64,000 nucleotides of DNA from Pseudomonas sp. LS44 (lineage in GTDB: Bacteria; Pseudomonadota; Gammaproteobacteria; Pseudomonadales; Pseudomonadaceae). Both the position numbers and the translations under genes were made by a program. Each line of letters starts with the position of its first letter. Position 1 is the stretch's first letter. Shown here in pieces: positions 11,645-19,086 of the stretch. A model generated the notes under the pieces. The model was given only the letters and a program-made list of their open reading frames with translations, searched no databases and was not told the origin of the DNA. The stretch lies in NCBI RefSeq assembly GCF_024730785.1, contig NZ_CP102830.1, positions 3,038,001 through 3,102,000 of the forward strand, in the 5' to 3' direction.

Positions 11645-13552
11645 TTAGATTTCGACCTGGGTTCCCAGCTCGATCACCCGGTTCAACGGCAGATTGAAGT
11701 AGCGCAGATTGCCGTTGGCGTTCTTCAGCAGGAAGGCGAACAACACCTCGCGCCAGCGCGCCATCCCGACCACTTTCGACGGAATGATGGTTTCCCGACT
11801 GAGGAAATAGGTGGTGCGCATCGGGCTGAAGTCCAGCTCGCTGAGGTGGCAGAGGCCGAGCGCGGCGGGAACGTCGGGCTCTTCCATGAAGCCGAAGTAC
11901 AGCGTCACCCGGAAGAACCCATCGCCATAGGCGTCCACCGCAAACCGCCGATCCTCCGCCACCCGCGGCGTGTCCTGGCTGATCACCGTGAGCAGCACCA
12001 CCTGCTCGTGCAGCACCTGGTTATGCAGGAGGTTATGCAGCAAGGCATGCGGCACCGCATCCGGCCGCGCGGAAAGAAACACCGCCGTGCCCTTGACCCG
12101 GTGCGGCGGATCGCTGCGCAGGCTGCCGATGAAGATTGGCAGCGACAGCGCCACTTCGTCGAGATGCTCCACCAGCAGCTGACGGCCGCGCTTCCAGGTG
12201 GTCATCAGGATGAACAGCGCGATCCCCGCCAGCACCGGGAACGCCCCGCCCTGGACGACCTTGGGCAGATTGGCGGCGAAGAACAGGCTATCGACCACGA
12301 GGAAACCGAGCACCAGCGGCACCGCCAGCAGCGGCGGCCATTTCCACAGCAGCAGCATCACCACGCCCATCAGCACCGTGGTGCACAGCATGGTGCCGGT
12401 CACCGCCACCCCGTAGGCCGCAGCCAGTGCGCCGGACGACTCGAAACCGAGCACCAGCAGGACCACCGCGATCATCAGCGCCCAGTTCACCGCGGCGATA
12501 TAGATCTGTCCCTGCTCGTGCCGCGAGGTGTGCTGGATGACCATCCGCGGCACATAGCCGAGCTGGATGGCCTGCTGGGTCAGCGAGAAGGCCCCGGAGA
12601 TCACCGCCTGGGAGGCGATCACCGTGGCCATGGTCGCCAGCCCCACCAGCGGCAGCAGCGCCCAGTCCGGCGCCAGCAGGTAGAACGGATTGCGCGCGGC
12701 CTCGGGGTTGACCAGGATCATCGCGCCCTGGCCGAAGTAGTTCAGCAGCAGCGCCGGCAGCACCAGAATGAACCAGGCGCGGGCGATCGGTTTACGGCCG
12801 AAGTGGCCCATGTCGGCATACAGCGCCTCGGCGCCGGTCAGCGCCAGCACCACGGCACCGAGAATCGCCACGCCAATACCCGGATGGGCGATGAAAAAGT
12901 TCACCGCCCACACCGGGTTCACCGCCTTCAGCACTTCAGGCTGTTGCCAGATGCCATACAGCCCCAATGCCGCCAGGGCCAGGAACCACAACACCATCAC
13001 CGGACCGAACAGCGTGCCGATCCGCTCGGTGCCGTGCTTCTGGATCAGGAACAGGCCGACCAGCACGATCAGCGATAGCGGTACCACCCAGTGCTCGATG
13101 CCGTCGAAGGCGATCTCCAGGCCCTCGACCGCCGACAGTACGGAAATCGCCGGGGTGATCATGCTGTCGCCATAGAACAGCGCCGCGCCGATCAGGCCGA
13201 AGATCACCAGCACCGTGCGTAGCCGTGGGTACTCCTGGGCGGCGCGCAAAGCCAGAGTGGTCAGCGCCATCACCCCGCCCTCGCCCTGGTTGTCGGCGCG
13301 CATCACGAACAGCACGTACTTGATCGACACCACCCAGATCAGCGACCAGAAGATCAGCGAGAGCACGCCGAGGATGCCGTCATGGCTCACCGGCACGCCA
13401 TAACCGCCAATGAACACTTCCTTCATGGTGTACAGCGGGCTGGTGCCGATATCGCCATACACCACCCCGACGGCGGCCACCAACAGGCCAACGCCAGAAC
13501 GTGCATGGGTTTCGGAGTGTTGCTCAGCGGTGCCTACGGCGGCATTCGACAT
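11645..13552 (-). CDS. kup: Low-affinity potassium transport protein Kup
   Basis: A 635-residue inner-membrane K+/H+ symporter of the KUP/HAK/KT family. The N-terminal signature [19 protein letters not shown] is intact, and 12 hydrophobic segments are followed by a roughly 180-residue cytoplasmic tail, the usual length for Kup. A TTG precedes the chosen ATG by one codon. It has a terminator downstream. The gene is the last core gene before the integron; the inverted repeat ATATAG-AAG-CTATAT lies about 90 bp upstream of the start. Confidence 0.95.
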   Translation of the reverse strand: MSNAAVGTAEQHSETHARSGVGLLVAAVGVVYGDIGTSPLYTMKEVFIGGYGVPVSHDGILGVLSLIFWSLIWVVSIKYVLFVMRADNQGEGGVMALTTLALRAAQEYPRLRTVLVIFGLIGAALFYGDSMITPAISVLSAVEGLEIAFDGIEHWVVPLSLIVLVGLFLIQKHGTERIGTLFGPVMVLWFLALAALGLYGIWQQPEVLKAVNPVWAVNFFIAHPGIGVAILGAVVLALTGAEALYADMGHFGRKPIARAWFILVLPALLLNYFGQGAMILVNPEAARNPFYLLAPDWALLPLVGLATMATVIASQAVISGAFSLTQQAIQLGYVPRMVIQHTSRHEQGQIYIAAVNWALMIAVVLLVLGFESSGALAAAYGVAVTGTMLCTTVLMGVVMLLLWKWPPLLAVPLVLGFLVVDSLFFAANLPKVVQGGAFPVLAGIALFILMTTWKRGRQLLVEHLDEVALSLPIFIGSLRSDPPHRVKGTAVFLSARPDAVPHALLHNLLHNQVLHEQVVLLTVISQDTPRVAEDRRFAVDAYGDGFFRVTLYFGFMEEPDVPAALGLCHLSELDFSPMRTTYFLSRETIIPSKVVGMARWREVLFAFLLKNANGNLRYFNLPLNRVIELGTQVEI

Positions 13553-13638
13553 CAAGGCTCATTCCTGTCCTGAAAATAGTCGGCGCATCCTGCTCCGGCC
13601 GAGTCGGCTACACAAGGGAGGAAGGCGTGTCTGAATGA

Positions 13639-13653
13639 ATATAGAAGCTATAT
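13639..13653. promoter_or_regulatory. Perfect inverted repeat upstream of kup
   Basis: ATATAG-AAG-CTATAT, 6-bp arms around a 3-bp centre, in the 162-bp gap between kup and the integrase stop. It could be a regulator site for kup or simply part of an AT-rich promoter. No matching regulator is known to me. Confidence 0.3.
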
Positions 13654-13714
13654 ATCCGAAATACGCGTTGCTCTGCGACTTATCCGCACCGATCCCATCA
13701 GGCGCAAACATCCC

Positions 13715-14677
13715 TCAGTGATCCAGCGGACTTCGGACACCCAAGCCGCCGCGATTGAGCACATGGGTATAGATCATGGTCGTTTTAACATCGGCGTGCC
13801 CCAGCAGTTCCTGCACCGTACGGATGTCCTGACCCCGCTCCAGCAAATGAGTGGCAAAGCAGTGACGCAGCGTATGCGGGGTTGCCAACTTCTCGATGCC
13901 CGCCGCCCCGACCGCAGCCTTGAATGCTCGCTGCACCCTCTTCTCGTCCACGTGATGACGGCGAGTCTTGCCACTGCGTGGATCGAGCGATAGCCCCGAC
14001 GCTGGAAACACATACTGCCAAGCCCACTCCCACGGAGCTTTTGGATATTTGCGCTCCAATGCGAACGGCAAATACACGTCTCCGCGCCCCGCCTGTAGCT
14101 CCACCTGATGAGTAGCTTTGATCACCGCCAAATGTTGCTTCAATGCGGGCTGCAGACGTTCTGGCAATACGGTTACCCGATCTTTCATACCCTTCCCGTC
14201 ACGAATCAAGATCTCCTGCCGGGAGAAGTCGACATCTTTAACCCGTAACCGCATTACCTCCATCAACCGCATGCCTGAGCCATACAACAAACTCGCAATC
14301 AACCACAGTTCGCCCTGCAACTGCGATAACACCTGTTGTACTTCGCCAACACTCAGCACCACAGGCAAGCGCACAGGTTTCTTGGCCCTCACGACCTCAC
14401 CGAGCCAGGGCAAGTTGAGCTTCAGGACTTGTTTATAAAGAAACATCAATGCAGCCAGTGCCTGATTTTGCGTCGACGCAGACACATTGCCACGAATGGC
14501 GAGATCGGAAAGAAACGCCTCTACCTCAATCGCCTCCATTTCGACAGGATGACGATATTTATGAAATCGAATGAATCGCTTGACCCACTCGCAATAGACT
14601 CGCTCCGTGCGAATCGAGTAGTGTTTCAAACGAATCTGCTCCCGCACTTGATCGAGCAGCTTAGGCTTTCCATCCAT
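13715..14677 (-). CDS. intI: Integron integrase (tyrosine recombinase)
   Basis: A 320-residue tyrosine recombinase of the integron class. Catalytic set: R137 ([12 protein letters not shown]), K162, H268 and R271 ([15 protein letters not shown]), H294 (LGHADVKTT), Y303 (MIYTH). The insert that marks integron integrases and binds the extrahelical bases of folded attC lies at about 205-246 ([19 protein letters not shown] ... RHHVDEK). No frameshift or missing catalytic residue is seen, so the enzyme looks functional. It is transcribed away from the cassettes, with attI about 60-130 bp upstream of its start, the standard integron layout. It resembles the chromosomal integrases described in P. stutzeri and P. 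alcaligenes (recall). Catalytic numbering is offset by nine residues from IntI1. Confidence 0.97.
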   Translation of the reverse strand: MDGKPKLLDQVREQIRLKHYSIRTERVYCEWVKRFIRFHKYRHPVEMEAIEVEAFLSDLAIRGNVSASTQNQALAALMFLYKQVLKLNLPWLGEVVRAKKPVRLPVVLSVGEVQQVLSQLQGELWLIASLLYGSGMRLMEVMRLRVKDVDFSRQEILIRDGKGMKDRVTVLPERLQPALKQHLAVIKATHQVELQAGRGDVYLPFALERKYPKAPWEWAWQYVFPASGLSLDPRSGKTRRHHVDEKRVQRAFKAAVGAAGIEKLATPHTLRHCFATHLLERGQDIRTVQELLGHADVKTTMIYTHVLNRGGLGVRSPLDH

Positions 14678-14680
14678 GGT

Positions 14681-14697
14681 GTATAACTCCCTTATAC
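14681..14697. promoter_or_regulatory. Inverted repeat next to the intI start
   Basis: GTATAA-CTCCC-TTATAC, a perfect 6-bp inverted repeat starting 3 bp before the intI ATG. Reading toward intI it continues as CTGTATAA, like a LexA half-site, but there is no CAG at the right distance, so a complete SOS box is absent. It may be a repressor site or an RNA hairpin hiding the intI ribosome-binding site. Confidence 0.4.
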
Positions 14698-14733
14698 AGT
14701 CACCCGACCGCTACGACACGCAGCCTAGATGGG

Positions 14734-14815
14734 GTTAGTGAATAGGACAAGGAATGTTATCCGCCAAACCCGTGAAAGCGTTATTGCACCAATTGGTGTC
14801 TATTTATAGTTAGGC
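14734..14815 (+). other. Probable attI recombination site
   Basis: The region between intI and the first cassette ends in the core site GTTAGGC (14809-14815), where cassettes would be joined (between G and T). A second core-like GTTAGTG lies at 14734, and a perfect 12-bp palindrome CACCAATTGGTG lies at 14787-14798. A weak promoter toward the cassettes is possible (TTGCAC 14784, TATAGT 14805, 15-bp spacer). The left edge is estimated; only the GTTAGGC end is firm. Confidence 0.7.
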
Positions 14816-15139
14816 GTCAGTAACTTTTGGACTCGGTGCAAAACATGGAAGTTGGGTTAGTCACCGCACTCTCAGTATTTATTCCGCATCTACCGCGCGG
14901 CCGGCAAACTCGCCGTGATCGTCGTGCGGGCTATCGCCCCGTCGCCGCCCTGGCTGGCGCACACGCGCCGTGCACAAGTGTTTTCCTGCTATGCAGTACG
15001 TGCTTGAAAGTTCGCAGCGGCTCGGCCATCGTGCCGCAATCAACAACTCGTCGGCCCGGGCATCTTCGCCTAACTAGCGGTTCAAGGCCGCTCGCTGCGC
15101 TCGCTCGGGACCGCGTTCCGCGGCCCCTTAACCTGAACG
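14810..15139 (+). other. Cassette 1: no recognisable gene
   Basis: A 330-bp unit directly after attI, GC-rich in its middle, ending in attC1. No reading frame resembles a known family. An open frame runs through attC1 into cassette 2, which is not credible as a gene. A short frame MQYVLESSQRLGHRAAINNS... (14993-15079) ends inside attC1. It may be a decayed cassette, a non-coding RNA or a promoter cassette. Confidence 0.5.
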
Positions 15140-15145
15140 TTAGGT
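15068..15145 (+). repeat. attC1 (78 bp)
   Basis: Runs from R'' GCCTAAC to R' GTTAGGT. Inner arms GCGGTTCAAGG and CCTTAACCTGAACG pair with a one-base bulge; the centre GGACCGCG-TTC-CGCGGCCC adds a second stem. It belongs to the 76-78 bp Pseudomonas-type class. Confidence 0.9.
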
Positions 15146-15151
15146 GCTTAC

Positions 15152-15445
15152 ATGGAATCAGTGAAAAATCTAGAAATCGGTGTATTTCAGCGATTTACAA
15201 GAAAGCAACGATTTACGTTCAACCTGCTTTTCTTAATGCTACTCACCGCCTATCCGGCAATATCGTTTCTGATGTCAATGATCACTCCCGGCACAGATGC
15301 TGGGATGTACGGTGTTATGTTTCAACTGTCCTGCATGCTAGGCCATTTTTTCCTTTTTTGGTCTGTTGGTGCCGTTCGAATTAGGTATATTGCTATATTC
15401 CTATTAGTGCTAGGAGTATCCATATTTCTTGGCACCCAAAGTTAG
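15152..15445 (+). CDS. Cassette 2: small two- or three-helix membrane protein
   Basis: A 97-residue protein starting 7 bp after the core site. Hydrophobic segments at about 22-44, 56-74 and 77-93 predict an inner-membrane protein; the first 20 residues are charged (MESVKNLEIGVFQRFTRKQR). No family is recognised. The stop codon TAG lies inside an extra GTTAGGC at 15441-15447, immediately before attC2, so the gene fills the cassette completely. It is more AT-rich than the chromosome. Function unknown; small membrane proteins are common in cassettes. Confidence 0.75.
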   Translation: MESVKNLEIGVFQRFTRKQRFTFNLLFLMLLTAYPAISFLMSMITPGTDAGMYGVMFQLSCMLGHFFLFWSVGAVRIRYIAIFLLVLGVSIFLGTQS

Positions 15446-15447
15446 GC

Positions 15448-15524
15448 ACCTAACAATGCGCTCAAAGCGCTCACTTCGTTCGCTGGGACCGGCTAAAGCC
15501 GGCCCCTTAGCTTAATCGTTAGGC
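15448..15524 (+). repeat. attC2 (77 bp)
   Basis: ACCTAAC to GTTAGGC. It shares CAATGCGCTCAAA and CGCTCACTTCGTTCGCTGGGA with attC5; the hairpin core is CCGGC-TAAA-GCCGG. Pseudomonas-type class. Preceded by another GTTAGGC (15441), which makes GTTAGG-CA-CCTAAC. Confidence 0.92.
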
Positions 15525-15541
15525 CCACATGGGGAATTTCA

Positions 15542-16210
15542 ATGAGCCTTGATGCAATCGTTGCGCGAGCTGACCAGCTAATAGTCATGGGGCAACAGGT
15601 AGTTGCCACGCGACATTCTTCGGGATATGGATCAGACGCGGTTGAAAGCGCCCCGATGAAAGGTTTCCGCGCAGCGGCACTCTCGTTTATCGATCGCGTC
15701 TACAGCCGCGACCATCCGCATTTCGCAGAGTTTGAAATCAGCACTAATGACAGCTGGTTCTACAACGCGGAGAATGGGCTAGCCATCGTCCAAACTATTC
15801 GCGATGAGATCGCCGGCGGCTGGTTGTTTACTGTTCGAGGCTTGGTTGCCGCGGAGGTTTTCGCCGATTTTCTCGAAATGGCGGAGCATCTACTCGAGTC
15901 CGGCTACAAGGATCCTGCTGCGGTCATGGGTGGAAGCGTTCTCGAAGAACACTTTCGGCAACTGTGCAACAAGCACGCGATACCGATCGATGAACAGAAG
16001 AATGGTAAGCAAGTGCCCAAAAAGGCTGATCGTCTCAATGCTAAACTGACCGCTTCGACTGCATACTCGAAGCTCGATCAGAAGCAAATTACGGCCTGGC
16101 TGGATTTGCGAAACAACGCCGCACATGGAAACTACAACGCTTATACCGCTGAACAAGTAGAACAGCTTCTAGCAGGTGTAACTAACTTCATGGTTCGCGT
16201 CCCGACGTAG
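15542..16210 (+). CDS. Cassette 3: HEPN-like protein
   Basis: A 222-residue soluble, mostly alpha-helical protein. The motif R190-NNAA-H195 (LDLRNNAAHGNY) is an RxxxxH HEPN signature, and GGSVLEEHFRQLCNKHAI at about 130-147 resembles the second conserved helix seen in HEPN proteins of this type. HEPN domains often act as RNases in toxin-antitoxin and antiphage systems (established), but many members are only accessory, so a nuclease role is inference. There is no partner antitoxin gene next to it: the next unit is a GNAT protein. The ATG is 23 bp after the core site; the stop lies 6 bp before attC3. Confidence 0.75.
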   Translation: MSLDAIVARADQLIVMGQQVVATRHSSGYGSDAVESAPMKGFRAAALSFIDRVYSRDHPHFAEFEISTNDSWFYNAENGLAIVQTIRDEIAGGWLFTVRGLVAAEVFADFLEMAEHLLESGYKDPAAVMGGSVLEEHFRQLCNKHAIPIDEQKNGKQVPKKADRLNAKLTASTAYSKLDQKQITAWLDLRNNAAHGNYNAYTAEQVEQLLAGVTNFMVRVPT

Positions 16211-16216
16211 CAGTGG

Positions 16217-16276
16217 ACCTAACAATTCGTCCAAGCCGACGCCGCTCTGCGGCGCAGCTTAACTCAGACGTTAGGC
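16217..16276 (+). repeat. attC3 (60 bp)
   Basis: ACCTAAC to GTTAGGC. Short hairpin arms CAAGCCGACGCCGC and GCGGCGCAGCTTAA around a tiny loop. It is of the 60-bp class, like attC4 and like many mobile-integron cassettes, not the 76-bp Pseudomonas class. Confidence 0.92.
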
Positions 16277-16338
16277 GCCACAAGCACACTTGCGAGGCGA
16301 CTCGGCCTTGATTCAAAGCAACTAGGAGTCACACCTAA

Positions 16339-16839
16339 ATGACGGACGCTCGGGCAATTGTGGGCAAGGCGACGGCCGCCGACCTTGACGGGATTCTTGA
16401 GCTTCAAGCGGAAAATCAGATCGACCGGGGCGGCGCCCTGTCGGCGAGTCTGTCGCGTTCCAGAGTGGCCTCAATGATGCGTGACATGCCGCTGATCGTC
16501 GCGCGGCGCGACGGACTTGTTACCGGCTTTCTCATGACGACTACGAGGGCAATGAACGCCGATCTGCCTATAGTCCAGGCAATGTTCACTGCATACCAAG
16601 GTGCGCCAAATGCCTATGTCTATGGCCCCATCTGCGTCGGCGCAGAGGAGCGCGGAAAGGGAATGGCGCAAGCTATGTTCAAAGAACTGCGAGCCTTGGA
16701 GCCAGGCCGTGAAGGCATCTTGTTTATACGCCGCGATAACGAGGCATCGCTAAGAGCGCATGCCCGTATGGGAATGCATGAGGTCGCCGAGTTCCAGTTC
16801 AATGGCTTCGATTTCGCAGTTTTTTCTTACATCGGCTGA
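16339..16839 (+). CDS. Cassette 4: GNAT-family N-acetyltransferase
   Basis: A 166-residue acetyl-CoA-dependent acyltransferase. The acetyl-CoA-binding motif A is PICVGAEERGKGMAQAMFKEL (R/Q-x-x-G-x-G/A pattern), followed by motif B around FIRRDNEASLRAHARMGMHEVAEF. The first about 60 residues form the variable substrate region. The substrate cannot be told from sequence; it is not one of the aminoglycoside acetyltransferases I know. Start ATG has AGGAG upstream. It is bounded by two 60-bp attC sites, unlike its neighbours. Confidence 0.88.
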   Translation: MTDARAIVGKATAADLDGILELQAENQIDRGGALSASLSRSRVASMMRDMPLIVARRDGLVTGFLMTTTRAMNADLPIVQAMFTAYQGAPNAYVYGPICVGAEERGKGMAQAMFKELRALEPGREGILFIRRDNEASLRAHARMGMHEVAEFQFNGFDFAVFSYIG

Positions 16840-16867
16840 CCATCGTGTGCCGGCGTCGCAGGGTGGC

Positions 16868-16927
16868 GCCTAACAATTCATTCAAGCCGAACCCGCTTCG
16901 CGGGTCGGCTTAATTCAGGCGTTAGGT
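16868..16927 (+). repeat. attC4 (60 bp)
   Basis: GCCTAAC to GTTAGGT with arms CAAGCCGAACCCGC and GCGGGTCGGCTTAA around TTC. Nearly the same outer sequence as attC3 (CAATTC...TCAGRCGTTAGG). Confidence 0.94.
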
Positions 16928-16946
16928 AACACACAAGGAGAACTCA

Positions 16947-17138
16947 GTGGCCAATCTGCCAGGACCGCAACCTGATATTCAGTTCTGCCCAATCTGCCAA
17001 GGCAATCTTCGAAATATCCCAAGAAATGAAATGCGTTCAAGAGCTTATGTTCGGCGCGATGGTACAGTTTCAGAGCACACACATACTTATGAGTGTGCTG
17101 CGTGCAACACACGCTTTGAAATAAACCAAGAAAGGTAA
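16947..17138 (+). CDS. Cassette 5: 63-residue zinc-ribbon protein
   Basis: A very short protein with two knuckles, C14-PI-C17 and C50-AA-C53, as in a zinc ribbon. Between them lie a basic stretch (RNEMRSRAYVRRDG) and HTHTYE, which may add a histidine ligand. The start is GTG at 16947, chosen because AAGGAG sits 6 bp upstream. No family name is known to me. Possible roles are nucleic-acid binding or a partner to another protein; neither is shown by sequence. Confidence 0.7.
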   Translation: MANLPGPQPDIQFCPICQGNLRNIPRNEMRSRAYVRRDGTVSEHTHTYECAACNTRFEINQER

Positions 17139-17157
17139 AGGGGTGTGCCGGTGAGTC

Positions 17158-17233
17158 ACCTAACAATGCGCTCAAATCGCTCACTTCGTTCGCTGGGACC
17201 GCGTTCCGCGGCCCCTTAGCTTAATCGTTAGGC
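17158..17233 (+). repeat. attC5 (76 bp)
   Basis: ACCTAAC to GTTAGGC; almost identical to attC2 outside the central stem (here CCGCG-TTC-CGCGG). Exactly 76 bp, Pseudomonas-type. Confidence 0.94.
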
Positions 17234-17243
17234 AAAAGAGAAA

Positions 17244-17969
17244 ATGGTGCCTAGAAAACAAAAGAGAAAGCTACTAGAGCAGCCACAACCGGTTATAAAT
17301 CGATGGTTTGCGATAAAAGCAATCCGAATCTCCCGACCTTACGTCGAAAGTACTCTAAGAGTATATCTCCGCGCAAAACTTACATATCAGGAAAGAAAGC
17401 GATCAGCTGCATTAACATCAGCACTAGATACCACAATTAAAGAACTCAAGAAGCTAAATGCAAGCAAATTTGAGTCGCTGAAAGTATTCTTCAATCTCTC
17501 TCTTTTCTTTCTTATTGCAGAGAAAGACATTCAAGCTGTTAAGGTAGATGCCCTATCTCACCCCGACGCATGGAAAAGAAATCTCTCTTTGCGCATCATG
17601 TTGTTAGTCATACATGAGTGGGACATGGCTAAGGTTGCGCCCGCAAATAAGCTACGAGAAGCATATGAGGCTGCGAGCATTAGCCAAGAGCTAAGAGAGG
17701 AAATGACAGAGGCATTTCGAAAAATCAACAAGGCACACTCCAAAGCAAAACAACTATTGGCGCACGCTAGGCATGCCACAATTGCACACAGAGATGCTGA
17801 CGCAATGCTCCAATATGAAACAATTACCAATTTAGACGCAATGGAAACCATGAAGGTGGCCGCCTCATTCTACGAAGGGGCAGACCTATTTATTCAAGCA
17901 TTACCCAAGGTAATGCTTGAAGCCGGCAGCATTCATTCACTGCTCAAGCAATACAGTAGGCATGCCTAA
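17244..17969 (+). CDS. Cassette 6: HEPN-like protein, AT-rich
   Basis: A 241-residue basic, all-helical protein. Near the C-terminus is ARHATIAHRD, with R176 and H182 spaced as in HEPN R-x4-6-H motifs; IAHRD is typical of AbiU2/AbiV-like HEPN proteins. The N-terminus is strongly basic (MVPRKQKRKLL). Much lower GC than the flanking chromosome and other codon use, a sign of foreign origin. It is unrelated in sequence to the cassette 3 protein. TAA overlaps the attC6 R'' site (GCCTAAC). A defence or toxin role is possible but only inferred. Confidence 0.7.
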   Translation: MVPRKQKRKLLEQPQPVINRWFAIKAIRISRPYVESTLRVYLRAKLTYQERKRSAALTSALDTTIKELKKLNASKFESLKVFFNLSLFFLIAEKDIQAVKVDALSHPDAWKRNLSLRIMLLVIHEWDMAKVAPANKLREAYEAASISQELREEMTEAFRKINKAHSKAKQLLAHARHATIAHRDADAMLQYETITNLDAMETMKVAASFYEGADLFIQALPKVMLEAGSIHSLLKQYSRHA

Positions 17970-18040
17970 CAAGTGGTTCAAGTCGTTCGCTTCGCTCACT
18001 CGGGACGGGCTAAAGCCCGCCCCTTAACCAAACGTTAGGC
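17964..18040 (+). repeat. attC6 (77 bp)
   Basis: GCCTAAC to GTTAGGC. Arms GTGGTTCAAG and CTTAACCAAAC pair with one extrahelical C; central stem GACGGGC-TAAA-GCCCGCC. It contains the stop of the cassette 6 gene. Confidence 0.94.
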
Positions 18041-18056
18041 ACTCACTCGGCCGCTT

Positions 18057-18662
18057 ATGCTCACACTTACTCGCCTGATCCTTGCTGTGCTTACGCTAGT
18101 AGCCATTGGCCAACAACTGATCCTTCATGTTGCTGCGTCCTACAGCGTGCTGAACTTCTTCAGCTACTTCACGAACCTATCCAACATCTTCGCCGCTCTG
18201 ATCCTACTTCTCAGCGTGTTCTTGAACAGAAGCAGTTCCCAAGAACTTGCCAAGTACGCGTCGACCGTCAACATGGTCGTCGTGGGTCTCGTCTTCGCCA
18301 TACTGCTCAGGAACGTAGATCTCGGCGCATTGCTTCCTTGGGTCAACTTCGTCCTCCACTACCTCATGCCAGTGGCTGTCGTCCTCAATTGGCTGGCAGC
18401 ACCCCCAGCCACCAAGCTGCGTCCAAAGCACATGCTCATTACCTTGGTGTTCCCAACTGCGTATCTCGTGTACGTCTTGGTTCGCGGCGCAAGCACTGGC
18501 TGGTACCCGTATCCATTCCTCAATCCAGCAAATGTCGGTGGCTATGGTGCCGTGGCCGCGTACTCGCTGGGCATCACCGCAACCTTTCTTATCGCGAGCT
18601 GGGCGCTACTCGTTATTGGCAACCGTTTGGGCAGTTCAAAGCGTCACAATGCAAGCGCCTAA
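18057..18662 (+). CDS. Cassette 7: Pr6Pr-family membrane protein
   Basis: A 201-residue protein with about six transmembrane segments. Family marks are FFSYFTNLSNIFAALIL (about 34-50), VLHYLMPVAVVLNWL (about 98-112) and the late WYPYPFLNP; these are the conserved positions of the Pr6Pr / FAR-17a-AIG1-like family. Some eukaryotic relatives hydrolyse fatty acid esters of hydroxy fatty acids using Thr and His in these segments; T39 and H100 are in place here. The bacterial role is not established. The stop TAA lies in the attC7 R'' site. Confidence 0.8.
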   Translation: MLTLTRLILAVLTLVAIGQQLILHVAASYSVLNFFSYFTNLSNIFAALILLLSVFLNRSSSQELAKYASTVNMVVVGLVFAILLRNVDLGALLPWVNFVLHYLMPVAVVLNWLAAPPATKLRPKHMLITLVFPTAYLVYVLVRGASTGWYPYPFLNPANVGGYGAVAAYSLGITATFLIASWALLVIGNRLGSSKRHNASA

Positions 18663-18720
18663 CAAATCGCTCACTTCGTTCGCTGGGACGGGCAGCCCGC
18701 CCCTTAACCTAACGTTATGC
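18657..18720 (+). repeat. attC7 (64 bp), truncated
   Basis: GCCTAAC to GTTATGC. Compared with attC2 and attC5 it lacks about 9-13 bp of the left inner arm (the GCGCTCAA part), so CTTAACCTAACG has no complement. The R' core GTTATGC departs from GTTRRRY at one base. Recombination at this site is probably impaired. Confidence 0.8.
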
Positions 18721-18797
18721 ACTAATGGCGCGCGGCAGGATCTGGCTCAATAGTTTAAGCTGATATTATTAAAGTATTTACAAGTTGAGTATAAAAC

Positions 18798-18959
18798 ATG
18801 AATCGGCGTAAAAAAATAAATCAGCTATTAAAGGCTCATGCCAAAAAAGCTAGTGCCAAATTGGCACCAAAAAGTAAGTCTAAATACATTAGTAAAGCTG
18901 ACCGATTGAAGCTAGCCGCTGAATCCAGTCAAGACCCAACCATTTCTTCTGAGAGCTGA
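18798..18959 (+). CDS. Cassette 8a: DUF2986 mini-protein
   Basis: A 53-residue, very basic protein starting MNRRKKINQLLKAHAKKAS and containing KLAPKSKSKYISKADRLKLA; this is the DUF2986 pattern, as I recall it from Vibrio and Shewanella and from Pseudomonas cassettes. Function unknown; the charge suggests RNA, ribosome or DNA contact. The upstream 80 bp is AT-rich (TGATATTATTAAAG) and may hold a promoter. No attC separates it from the broken gene at 19087. Confidence 0.75.
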   Translation: MNRRKKINQLLKAHAKKASAKLAPKSKSKYISKADRLKLAAESSQDPTISSES

Positions 18960-19086
18960 TATACGCATCTTAAGCGCAAGGTATCTCTATATAATGGCTG
19001 TTACGGTATTCTGTGTGTGAATCGCCCCGCATACACCGAGTGGCATTACCCACGAATATAAACATAAGATTTCACTGGAGAGCCGT

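Noticed and set aside
11846..13078. A 410-residue plus-strand open frame opposite kup
   Set aside because: Antisense shadow of a membrane protein gene; rich in His, Gln and Arg with no domain.
14827..15384. A long open frame across cassette 1, attC1 and cassette 2
   Set aside because: It reads through an attC and overlaps the better cassette 2 gene in another frame; the amino acid composition (Arg/Pro-rich) is that of a GC-rich shadow.
15068..18720. attC repeats as a CRISPR array
   Set aside because: Repeats are 60-78 bp, variable, palindromic, and separated by gene-sized units; no cas genes.
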